Shown here: positions 10,237 through 20,439 of the stretch, one piece after another | How positions within the stretch are numbered: the stretch's first letter is position 1 | How the letters are laid out: each line of letters opens with the position of its first letter | NCBI GenBank assembly: GCA_012934845.2 | Contig: WNNJ02003333.1 | Location: 1-64,000 of the forward strand | Length of the DNA: 64,000 bases | Reading direction: 5' to 3' | Source: Pomphorhynchus laevis | Lineage: Eukaryota > Acanthocephala > Palaeacanthocephala > Echinorhynchida > Pomphorhynchidae | Notes under the pieces: model-generated | What the model was told of the DNA's origin: nothing | What the model saw: only the letters and a program-made list of their open reading frames with translations | Database searches by the model: none | Position numbers and translations under genes: made by a program

Positions 10237-10872
10237 AAATTTCAAAGTTAGAAACTTAAAAAATTATATTTAAGTATTTTTCATATATCTTATCAATATA
10301 CAATGATTTGAGATTTTTTCTATGCTCTCACGAAAAAACATACAATTTTTTTTTAACTTTTTTGTTCAAAAAGTAATTTGAATTTGAAATATCTTAAAAT
10401 TTTGCAATTATAACATATAATTTTTATTGCGTTATCGTAAACATCACAGTTATATTGACTTAAGTTGAAAATATTAAAATATTTGAATCATTCAAAAAAT
10501 AGTTATTTAAAATGTCTAATCAAAATATGCATATTTTTAAGTTTATTTTAATTTTGGTCAAACAATCGATCCCCAATAAGACATTAAATCCATTTTGTTG
10601 AAACTTATCTTCATTATTCCTTTTATATTCAATTTCCTCCTCTCTGCTTGATGTCGGTGGATCTCAACAGTTGAGGTCTTATTTACTGGAATAGTGAATG
10701 AGGTCCCAAATTGTTGATGGTCAGTGACATCAAGCGAAGGGGATGAATGGGGGGGGTAAATATGTGATTAAACTACGCGGTTGCATTTAATAGAACTAAG
10801 AGATTCAAAACCGTTTTACTTATAATTTTTTAAAAGGCACAACGGTTGCAAATATTTACCGAATAAATAAAA

Positions 10873-11817
10873 TTATTGGCATAGCTTAAAATTCCTTAGA
10901 CACTCGAATATGGACTCTAATTTATTGTCATTTCGATGACGTCTGTGCCAAATGAATTCGACTAAATATGAGTCAATCATTGAGCGATGTGTACCCCATC
11001 GCTTTCTATTGCCTGATTTAAGCTGGTTCCATGTTGACTCAATTTGTTGAGTATGAATTCCTTCTGAGCTAACAAAGTCAACTGAATGATTTACAGTTCG
11101 GTGTTCAAATCTGTATCCTTCTAGGGTTTGCACACCACAATATCCTTTCCATAGATCTGAATGAATGATCGATCCAGGTAGTATGCATTGTTTTATGCAC
11201 TCGTTAAGAGTTTTAGCATTTCTATGATCAACAGCAAAAAGAAACACTTCAGATGTTTCTCTACACACGCCACCGAAAACCCATTGTTGTGGAAGCATGC
11301 GCCCCCTATTATATTTCCGACGGGCGAAAACTGTTTCATCGATCTCAACTATTATATTTTCGCCCCCTATCTTACATGGATTTTTTAATATTTCATCAGC
11401 ACAAGCCTCGCGCATGTAATTATTGTAGTCAACGGTCGTGCTGTGATCAATCGCCAATTCTTCTTCGCAAAATTCAATGCTGGTTAATTGTTTAGACCAA
11501 CAGTACATAAACATAATTGTTTTACAAAGCGGTAATCGTGCTCCTTCAAACCAAGTCCCACTTCGAACTGTAGTTGAAACAGAGCATTTCGATTTTTGGC
11601 ATCTCCAATATACTTTATTACATCTGACACTTAATGTCATTAGATGCTTACGACAGCATCTTATTTCTATAAAGAAGATAAATATATAATTATTTCGAAC
11701 CAAATATAGCCATTTCATACCACTTGGAATTAATCGATAATTCTGTAAAAACTTGACAGTATCTAATTCTGTAGAAATGTTTCGCAATATCCACTCTAAC
11801 TTAATATTATTAGACAT
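10873..11817 (-). CDS. Merlin transposase (ISXO2-like DDE)
   Basis: This 314-residue open frame is uninterrupted. An N-terminal zinc-ribbon region (RCCRKHL near 53 to RCQKSKC near 72-78) precedes the catalytic core. The acidic residues fit the ISXO2-like DDE fold: Asp160 in IIVEIDETVF, Asp221 in IIHSDLWKGY and Glu260 in TQQIESTWNQLK. A hydrophobic stretch at residues 41-51 (NNYIFIFFIEI), between the expected zinc ligands, is odd and could mark a tiny intron or insertion. The enzyme would cut at the TIR ends and paste into 8-bp staggered targets. Confidence 0.9.
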   Translation of the reverse strand: MSNNIKLEWILRNISTELDTVKFLQNYRLIPSGMKWLYLVRNNYIFIFFIEIRCCRKHLMTLSVRCNKVYWRCQKSKCSVSTTVRSGTWFEGARLPLCKTIMFMYCWSKQLTSIEFCEEELAIDHSTTVDYNNYMREACADEILKNPCKIGGENIIVEIDETVFARRKYNRGRMLPQQWVFGGVCRETSEVFLFAVDHRNAKTLNECIKQCILPGSIIHSDLWKGYCGVQTLEGYRFEHRTVNHSVDFVSSEGIHTQQIESTWNQLKSGNRKRWGTHRSMIDSYLVEFIWHRRHRNDNKLESIFECLRNFKLCQ

Positions 11818-12183
11818 CTAAAATTATACAGTTATTCCAATAATAACATCAAATTTTTTACAAAAACAATCGATTGATCGATCAAAATTGAAAAAATAAA
11901 AACTATTTGCAATTAATTTGGAATAACTTTTTAAATCAATATACAAATAACTACATATTTAAAATATAAGCCATAGTAGACGTAGCGATTAGAATGGCAC
12001 GATAAAAATAATAGCGTAGTATTGGTATTTTTCGAGATATTTTGAAATTAAATCTTTAATTTTAGGAAAAAAACAAAATTTAAATATTTTTTAAATCCTT
12101 TGTTGAAATATTTTTAAATGATTACAATTACAAAGGTTATTGATATATTTTAAACAAATGAAGTTTTGAGTTTATAGCGCCTT

Positions 12184-12355
12184 GAAAAAAAAATTAAATT
12201 TTAAATTTTTATGAAAAAATTTAAATATTAAAATTTTTAGCCACAAACGCGTTTCTCCCAAAAAAATTATACGCCATTCGAAAGAGCACATGAAGATGTA
12301 CAACAAACAGACTTTTTGCGTAATTTAGACAAAGTGCCTCAAACTGAAAAGATCC
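12184..12355 (-). repeat. Merlin right terminal inverted repeat
   Basis: It is the inverse of the left repeat and ends CTGAAAAGATCC. Confidence 0.9.
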
Positions 12356-12363
12356 GAACAGTC
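12356..12363. repeat. Merlin target-site duplication, right
   Basis: GAACAGTC, identical to 10056-10063. Confidence 0.9.
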
Positions 12364-12689
12364 TAACATTAGTGATGACTTGACTGAAGATTCTAAGAAT
12401 ATTTTAATCTTAGCTTTATTAAACATTAAGTTTAATGAAGCTAAACTTTAATTAGCAGATAAACATCTGCTATCTAATGGGATAATATGGCTTAAATTGT
12501 TAGAGGTATATGTCTTTATAGTGGTACTATCCCTACTATATTCATATGAGGAAATTTCAACATTTGGAGCTGGATGTATCTTCTTTTCCCATATTCACAT
12601 TCCCTTCTTATATCATCTTTATTCTTTAACTTTTAAATTTTCATCTAAGTTCACATTGAGTGAATCTGACTCGTAAATTTCTTTTAATG

Positions 12690-14090
12690 TAGAGTTTACA
12701 AACTCCAAATCTAATGATTTATTGTCAGATCTTATATTCTCATTTGTCTTGTTTTGTTTTTGTTTCTTCATGATATTTCATGGATTTCTTCTTGCATCAT
12801 GTATTACATTTTTAGTGTTATCATCATCCTCTATCTCTCCTGTATCATTGACATTCACTCTCTGTCCACGAATTCTTCTTATTACAGTTTTGTACTTTAG
12901 CAGATTTTGTTTTTCATCTACTTCATTGAATATGGTTCTTGCTAATAATCGCATATCGATGAATATTCTCTCCTTAAGTTCAGGAGGCAGCATAGTAGAA
13001 TCAAAAACAGCCATCTGTGTTTGGCCTTATTTTATATTTTTAGAGTTTAAACAAGCGAGCATGAAGCTAAAGTATAAATTATTTTTCACTGAGATGCCAG
13101 CATAGTAACTTTGATCAATGAATTTCGCCCATTTAAATGTTGCTTTGACCGCTCCTTTTTCCGCACTATCTCGGTCATTAAGATTCTCACAACCAGTAAA
13201 ATAAGGTTGAAGATAAGTTAACATTCTATCAATTGAATTCATAGATTCTCGACAACCACGCATTTTTTATTAATCTGAGGGGGGGGTCATTAAATTTAAG
13301 GACACTAGATGCTAATAAAAGCATTGAAATTAATTGAAGTCCCGCCATAATCGTATGTGTTAAATTCCGTATATTATGATACCCAAGGTTAATGTTGTAT
13401 TTGAATTTGATAACAGTTGAACCCTCCTGCATTGACAGCTTGTAAGCTACCAAGCATTCTTCTAAAGGTAGGGATATAACTGACTCGTTTGCTCTAACTC
13501 CTCGATATATAATAGTCTAAGTTTTTCAACAAATGTTCTATTCAACAATTTTAAATCTACTTCAGGACTCTATACACCTGAATGAGCAGATAGAAAGCAT
13601 TCCTAAATATGCGATATATTTCGGGTCTCGTATTTTTTCATAAAAAATTATTCGGAATTCTTGTTCCAGTGGGGTCTTGATTCTTCAAATGTACTTACTT
13701 TTAATGTTCCAGATTTATTTTTCTTTTTAATTTCTGTAGCTGAGCTATCAAATGGGGCAACTTCAATGAAGTTAATGATTTCTTCCATAAGTGTATTTTC
13801 AACTTTAAACAAAATATCATCTCCGAGCTTATACATTATAATTTTCCGATTTAAAGATTCACTTTCTTTTAGAACCACACTATTCAGGATATCTAGTTGC
13901 GAAGATACGTTAGATACTCTATCTGTAAGCATGTCTCTGAAAATTAAGATGTCTCTCCTAGGCTCTCGAAGATGGCACATCAAAGCTAATAGTTCCAGTG
14001 GTGTATTTAATTGATCTATTGTGAAACCGAATGCTGCCCATGCCATGATAAATTTTAGTTCTTCTAAGTCGCTAGTGTAAAATTTCAAGA
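12690..14090 (-). pseudogene. Unrecognised broken coding region, possible viral nucleoprotein fossil
   Basis: About 1.4 kb on the minus strand keeps long open stretches, most in one frame, with the composition of a real protein of about 450 residues. Recognisable blocks include FKWAKFIDQSYYAGISVKNN and PPELKERIF. These recall nucleoprotein genes of negative-strand RNA viruses endogenised in invertebrates, but that is memory of style rather than a match I can prove. It is broken, with about three to five interruptions, and shows no flanking terminal repeats. It could instead be a decayed host gene. Confidence 0.3.
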
Positions 14091-14099
14091 AAGACGATC

Positions 14100-14560
14100 T
14101 GATAGACTCGAAATCCCAAAATCGAGACTAATAAATTATCTATACTAATTCCCTGCATATTAAGATAATTGATCTTTTGCATAGCCATTTCAGTATAATT
14201 ATGATAGATACTTAAACGATATTGCAATTAATGTTTTCTCATTCTTTTTTAATTGACATATAATAATTTAAATTTCTCTCCTATTTCTATATTCGACATT
14301 TAATATTATTTAAATCTATCTGATGAAATTTCATGAAACGATGATTAATCAATTTAAGAGATCCATATCCTTCAAATTTTGGATGGTTATTCTTGCAGAT
14401 ATTTGATCTAGGTTGAATATTTGAAAACATTGAACACTAGGTTAGTGCGGACATGGAAACAAATTTTTGATTTAATCATGTCTCATGATTTCTAAAATAT
14501 TAGTATAATTCGAGTCTCAACTTTATATTAAAGTATGGTTTTGTTGTTTTTTAGTGATGT
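14100..14560. other. AT-rich DNA, nothing recognised
   Basis: There is no open frame of note and no repeat boundary before the 495-bp satellite. Confidence 0.6.
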
Positions 14561-14562
14561 TC

Positions 14563-15750
14563 GTTGATCAAGCAACACGCTTGTATACAGCAATTGTAAA
14601 GTACGAGCAACGCTTCAGAGCAAATGCTAAATTTTTTTCGTCACGCCACATATTGTGGTTATATTAATTTTAACTCTTGGTGACGTAATATCAAGTACGA
14701 AAGAATTTTAATACAACTTTTTTAATTAACACGAACAGGAAAGTATAAACCTGCATGCTTTGCTTACAATTTTCATCGGAAAGCTTAACCCGGAATGTGC
14801 CTACCACAGACGACTATCCCCCAATAAAGCGTTTCAATCTTAGTCTGCTCATCACTACAGGGTGGTATCATCAGTGTGGCCCTGTAGCTACACAACTTCG
14901 ACATTACTAATTCCTCAATAAACCTCTAAATGGAAGTCACTAAGCGCACGCTCCTCCACCGGTTACCAGCCTTACATCTGGTAGGGTTTGCTAAAGCAGT
15001 GGCTTCACAGGGCAGCACGTGTGCTGTCGTTCCTTCTATCGTCAGTTAACTGAGTTTGCTGATCAAGCAACACGCTTGTATACATCAATTGCAACGCACG
15101 AGCAAAGCTCCAGCGCGAATGCTAATTTGTTTCGTCCCTCTACATATAGTGGTTATATAAATTTTAACTCTTGGTGAGGTAATATCAAGCACAAAAGAAT
15201 TTTTATACAACTTTTTTTATTGAAACGAACAGGAAAGTATAAACCTGCATGCTTTTTTTACAAATTTTATCGGGAAGCTTAACCCGGAATGCGCCTACCA
15301 CAGACGCCTAGCCCCCAATGGGGCGTCTCGACCTTAGTCTGCTTACCACTACAGAGTGGTTTCATCAGTATGGCCTTGTAGCTACACCACTTTGACAATA
15401 CTAACTCCTCAGTAAACCTCTGAATGGAAGTCCCTAAGCGCACGCTCCTCCACCGGTTGCCAGCCTTACAACTAGTATGGTTTGCTAAAGCAGTGGCTTC
15501 ATAAGTCAGCACGTGCGTTGCCATTTCTTCCATCGTCAGCTAACTGAGTTTGCTGATCAAGCAACACGCTTGTATACAGCAATTGCAGCGCACGAGCAAA
15601 GCTCCAGCGCAGATGCTAAATTTTTTCGTCCCTCCACATATAGTGATTATATAAATTTTAACTCTTTGTGACGTAATATCAAGTACGAAAGAATTTTAAT
15701 ACAACTTTTTTAATTAACACGAACAGGAAAGTATAAACCTGCATGTTTTG
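14563..15750. repeat. Tandem satellite, 495-bp unit, 2.4 copies
   Basis: GATCAAGCAACACGCTTGTATACA starts copies at 14566, 15061 and 15555, so periods are 495 and 494. Copies differ by roughly ten per cent, so it is older than the arrays at 481-2720. Copy three stops after about 190 bases in a foldback. Each unit includes a GC-richer block (for example 15280-15530). Confidence 0.9.
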
Positions 15751-15800
15751 TACTCCTGTTCGTGTTAATAAAAAAGTTTTATTAAAATTCTTCCGTACGT
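15683..15800. repeat. Foldback at the satellite edge
   Basis: GTACGAAAGAATTTTAATAC to CACGAACAGGA (15683-15730) is followed after a short spacer by its inverted copy, TCCTGTTCGTGTTAATAAA to CTTCCGTAC (15752-15800). The satellite therefore ends by turning back on itself at the junction with a LINE fragment. Confidence 0.8.
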
Positions 15801-17030
15801 GGCAAATGGAGTTTAGGATATCTGTAACAGATAGATCCATGCTCCTGAATTCACACCATGGGGGATTCGTTGGGGTGATTGAGTGGCTCTATAATTATGT
15901 TTGGATAGTGACTCCTCTAAAACTTTATCAAGGCCTAAGCAACTAATCCATTCTAATGCTCTATCTTTCTAGCAGACAAACTTCTCTTACTTAAATATCT
16001 TTCAATAGATAGTGCCCCAAGGGGATTCTTGGGGCACACCCATAATAAGGTCGAATTGACGCGCACCAGGGTCGTCTTCATAATAGAATCGCTTGGTGTA
16101 CAGCAGTATCTCCACCCCGTTAACAATTCTCGCAGGCAACCCAAGGAACCTGAGAGAATAGATAACAATCGGAATGGAGATGCGGTCAAATACAGCAGAA
16201 AAATCAAGGAAAACAGCCACAGCAAGTTGGTGACTATTAACCTGACAGAACTGATGCACTTCATCTACTGCTGAAAGGACCGGGCGACCTTTGACGAACC
16301 CGATTGAAACTTGGTGGGATTAAATTTCGCTTACTCAGATGATCGTGGATTCTACGCGCAAGCGCTTTTTCGTAGATCGAGACGAGGTAATTTTGAATCT
16401 ATATGGGCCGCAGGTCTTTAGGACAAGAGACCGGATTTTTCTTAGGTAGAAATATAATTCTACTAATGTTGATTCCGGCCACATCGGATGGGGCGGCTTA
16501 TAGCATAGTGATGGCCACTTCTTTTCTTTGTTCGGCAGACAAAAGCTGGCAGACATTAGAAGAGAGCGGAGCGACGGATTTTGAAGGGACCAGAAGAGGT
16601 CCCAGGAGTTAAGGATATCTGGGATAGATAGATCCCTACTGCTAAAGTCTCCCCAAGGCGAGATTGGCGGAGGCGATTGAGTGGCACTATAATTATGTAG
16701 GGATAGTGACTCCTCCAAAACTTTGTCAAGACCTATTTTTCCAATCCATCCCAATGCTCTATCCCTCCAACAGACAATTTCCTCCTTCTTGAATATCTTC
16801 CAGAAAGAAGACTGGGCTGTACTAGGGGAACCAATGCTTGCCCTATCTTTACCAGTTCGAACCTATATCTAGTGCTCTAATATTCTTTCGATAGAACTTG
16901 TCTGGCAGAAGCAGAGAGATTGGGAAGACGAAGCATATATGCTAAGGTCTTGAGTTTTGTCGGAGTGGGACTGTAGATACGACCTTTATATGTTGTCGAA
17001 AGCATCGCGGTAGCTTGCGAAGCGAAGTGA
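15800..17030 (-). mobile_element. Jockey-like LINE fragments J1
   Basis: Two minus-strand pieces of the same LINE family abut. Bases 15800-16010 match the pre-RT linker of ORF2. Bases 16010-17030 match RT (VAVFLDFSAVFDRISIP, LLYTKRFYYEDDPGARQF, GVPQES) followed by the linker again. The linker is thus present twice, so two truncated copies are joined. Both have many interruptions. Compare copy J6 at 36560-40490. Confidence 0.85.
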
Positions 17031-17039
17031 TAATTAATC

Positions 17040-18085
17040 AAATCAAATTAGCTAACTGAGTCAGTTAATATAATTATAAACTAAACAAAACATAATAATG
17101 CTAAATCAAAATTTAATAATTAAATATTAAAATCAATAATTGTTTTTAGATTTTCTATAATTTAAATCAAGTTAAAATAAAAAATTGAAATTTAAAATAA
17201 ACGTCATTTTTATGAATTGACTAATAAATAACAGAAGTTGTATCAGAATAAGAATTAGAGGTCATCAGGAGGAACTGCTATGCTATCAGGTTTCGGCCCC
17301 TAACTCCTCTACCCAACATAGCAGCGGGGCCAAATACATGCTAATGATGTATTTCCTCTGATAAAACTATCTAGTATCTTTTTCTAATACAAAGTGTATT
17401 ATTTATTATCCATCCATAAAAATTTGCCACTCAAGAGTTTGAATTTATTCTTTATATTATTGTGTTGATTTATATATTTTACCATTTTCTGCTTAGATGT
17501 TATTTTTATAGTAACCTAGTTTAAAATATGTATCTATTAAATTATTTAAATGATTTTGAAGAAAGCCAATATCATTACATATTGCCGCCATACTTAAAAT
17601 TTCATTATTTAATGTATTATATTTTATATTATATGGTATGCATGAATGCTCACGCAAAAATATGTTTCTTGTAAATTTAAATATGTCATCTTTACGATAT
17701 AAATTAATAGTAGTTTTAGTTTATGTTAATTTAATGTTTATATCTAGATATACACCTTTATCATTAATATTGGTTTTGTTAAGAAAAAGGCTTTCTGGAT
17801 AAATGTGCTCACTAATTGAATAAAAATTATTAGAATTAAATACACATATATCATCAATGTATCGAAACATATATTTCATATATTTATATTGTTTAGATTT
17901 AGTTTTTACACAGTTATGAACAAATTCATATTCTATAAAGCTTAAAAACAAGTCAGCTATAATTGGGCTACTATTACCACCCATTGGAACAACTTTTACT
18001 TGTCTAAATATAGATGTCCCTACTTTTAAATAATTTTGATTTATCAAAATATTAAACGATTCTATTAATTCAATTTTATCTATTA
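17040..18085 (-). mobile_element. Naiad-type PLE, 3' part
   Basis: The minus strand encodes the RT C-terminal half at 18047-17721, with VPMGGNSSPIIADLFLSFIE and FRYIDDICVF (intact YIDD catalytic pair), then a degraded thumb to about 17400. Next comes the F2 structured tail (17255-17370), then an AT-rich trailer. It is closely related to the fuller copy at 42590-45300. The 5' half is missing. Confidence 0.85.
17255..17370 (-). ncRNA. F2 hammerhead-like structured tail, copy a
   Basis: Minus strand: CTGCTATGTTGGG, TA, GAGGA, GTTAGGGGCC, GAAA, CCTGATAGCATAGCAG, TTCCTC, CTGATGA, CCTCTAA. CTGCTATG pairs with CATAGCAG, GAGGA with TCCTC, and TTAGGGG with CCTCTAA. Confidence 0.5.
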
Positions 18086-18362
18086 CGCTTTTTCAGTGTT
18101 CAACAATTTTGCAAAATGCACGTCACTTGAGCATTTATTATACCATAGTTCCAGCTGAGCTTTATACACTCAAAAAATATGACGGAAAATGCTTATTAAT
18201 GACAAACAATGATCAATAACAATAAATGACAATATTTACAAACTATTTAAGCGTTTATAAATTGGAAAATGCAACATTATTAGAACATTCACTATAAATT
18301 CGTTACAGACAAAATACATAATATCAAAAAATGATATAACAGTAAAAAACGCTTTTTCAGTG
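18085..18362. mobile_element. 250-bp insertion between 14-bp direct repeats
   Basis: ACGCTTTTTCAGTG occurs at 18085-18098 and again at 18349-18362. The enclosed 250 bases are AT-rich and non-coding, without clear terminal inverted repeats. The repeats look like a target-site duplication of a small non-autonomous element, although no internal promoter is obvious. Confidence 0.45.
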
Positions 18363-18379
18363 ATAAAACATTCAATATT

Positions 18380-20430
18380 AATCATATAAATTCGGTTAAA
18401 CTCTCATTACCAAATCTGGGAAGCGTTGGATAGCTGCCTGAAAGAAAGCCAGTCTGATTGGATCAAAGTGGAATCTCCTTCGGAGCAGCGTACCTCTTCT
18501 ATCCGCCATCGAATCAGGTCATGAGAAATAAACAGATGCTGTCGCGACTGCTCCGTACAGTGGGGTTTCAACAACCACCTCTCATGGAGCAGTAATAAGT
18601 CGAGGACAGAATTAGTTGATTTGCAATGAAAGGTGGAAGGACGGTGGTTTGTGAATAAGATAACCATTCCTGGCTCTGCGAAGTGCTGCATTAATACAAC
18701 GACCAGTTCTGTCGTTGAAGTCACCAAGTACCATGTCATAGCCGCTATCGATGATCCTATCTAGGAGGTCACGGTTCTTGTGAATCTCCCCTGGACAGAT
18801 GTAGACATTGGCTAGACTGATGCGTTTACCGTTCTTACTGAGTGAAACTAATAAACAAGAAAGGACTGGACAAGAATAATTTAAAAGGGGGGAGGATCTT
18901 TAAGAGCATTTAACTAAGGTTAAAAGACCTTGAGATGAAGAGGAGTGAGATGGGGTTGTACGGAGTATAGTTGGAACAAATGTGCTTAGGGATGAATCGA
19001 GTAATGTTCTGGAGGGGACGAATAGACTGCGTCTCTTGAAGGACTATAACATCTGCATCTCTACCAGATAGAAGTCTAAGGGCAGAAGCTCTTCCCCGAT
19101 TCCACTGAAGAATATTCAGTGAAAAAGGCTTACGAGTACTCTGCGTTGTGTTAGGTCAGCTGGGTGGAATTGCCTCAATCCTAGATGAAGCTAGGGGTTT
19201 AAGGGTTACCCCCTTCACCTCTAGCGCCATCCAGAGTGGGCACTTGCCCATGGGTATTATTTTCATTTATCATGGAGGCCTTTTTCACCACTTTAAAAGC
19301 TCTCCAATCTTTATGGGTAGGATGGCTTGATCCGTGGTTTTTTTTTCTTGAATTCTGGAATTGCTTCCTTTGTAATTTGAGGCGAGGCGTAAAAAGCCGT
19401 AGCCAAGGCCGAGAACAGGTCCTCCATACGTTTGAAACTGCTTGAATCTTGCTATCAGTGATTCTCAAAAGCTCTGTATCAGACATTCTCGCGTCAACAT
19501 TGGAAAAAGAATTGCCCTTTTTTGCGGAAATCTGTCGATTGTTAATTGAGAAAGAATTTTTGTAAGCTTTAAATTCAGGACACTTGCGTGACCAGGCGGG
19601 TGGGCATTCTTGCAATTAGAGCACAAGGGGGAGAGGTACATCTCTCCCCGACTCAAAACTATGGCCTCAGCCACATATACCACAGCTCTTGGGTAAGGAG
19701 CAGCTAGAGGATAAGTGCCCCTAAGCGTGGCACTGGTTGCAGTGTGGATAAGTGAAATTATCCATTGATATAACTTCAAACTTTAGATTAAACCCCATAA
19801 AGGGGTTTGGGTTAGGGTTTGGGCTAGGTAAGTGGACACCCCTATCGGTAAGGGATGTCCACTCTTTCCTGTGAGTGGACGTAATGTAGAGAGTTAAAAT
19901 TTAGACTTTAAGTCCGCGACATTTTCATCATCCAGATGGGGTGGTAAATTCGAAATTTTTAAAGATGCCATGATAGCTTTAACATTTATTGTTCCAAGGT
20001 CTTTAAAATTTTCATAGAAGAAAGCAACATACTCATAAAGGAGATCTGTTGATACAGATGAGATCTTAATTTCTGATTTAAAAAATCTCACTGAATGAAA
20101 TATGATTCGATTTTCGTATTTTGCAGCAAATTTTTTTAGAAAGATTCTGAACAGGTTGTTTCTCGCCTGTGGCTGAGTCAGCGTGACAATCGCTAGATTA
20201 TTTAGTTTGGCGATTGGGGGAGTACCCCCTCATCCAGAGAAAAACAGAAACTTTACTGACCTTGTCTGATGCGGAACCCGAAGTTTTATTATCAATTTCG
20301 CCTGTTCCAACTTCTTTTTTTGCAGGAATGTTGGTACATTTTTTAAACCTTTTAAAGCTCCGACGTGCACACTTGCATGAAAAAATTTTCTATGACGATT
20401 TTCGTTGTTGATGTTGTAAGCGCAACATTT
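18380..20430 (-). mobile_element. Jockey-like LINE J2, 3'-truncated
   Basis: Minus strand: ORF1 N-terminal fragments (20091-19894, LKISNLPPHLDDENV), zinc-knuckle region (19779-19465), ORF1 C-terminus (19615-19199, with CPPAWSRKCPEFKAYKNSF), then the start of ORF2 endonuclease down to 18407. Everything beyond the endonuclease is missing. Its 5' end faces the 5' end of J3. There are many interruptions. Confidence 0.85.
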
Positions 20431-20439
20431 ACATAAAAA

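Larger units (their letters stand above)
10064..12355. mobile_element. Merlin DNA transposon, complete
   Basis: The element is 2292 bp and begins GGATCTTTTCAG and ends with its complement. Its terminal inverted repeats are about 170 bp (10064-10236 and 12184-12355), with roughly 7 differences. It carries one open transposase gene and is flanked by the 8-bp direct repeat GAACAGTC. TIRs starting GG, an 8-9-bp TSD and an ISXO2/IS1016-type transposase are the marks of the Merlin superfamily. Internal spacers are very AT-rich. It sits inside PLE-derived DNA and is younger than it. Confidence 0.93.

Noticed and set aside
12722-14014. Plus-strand frames at 12722-13105 and 13661-14014
   Set aside because: Both are antisense to the more protein-like minus-strand frame.
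15279-15533. 84-codon minus-strand gene
   Set aside because: It lies in the 495-bp satellite, and the neighbouring unit does not keep it open.
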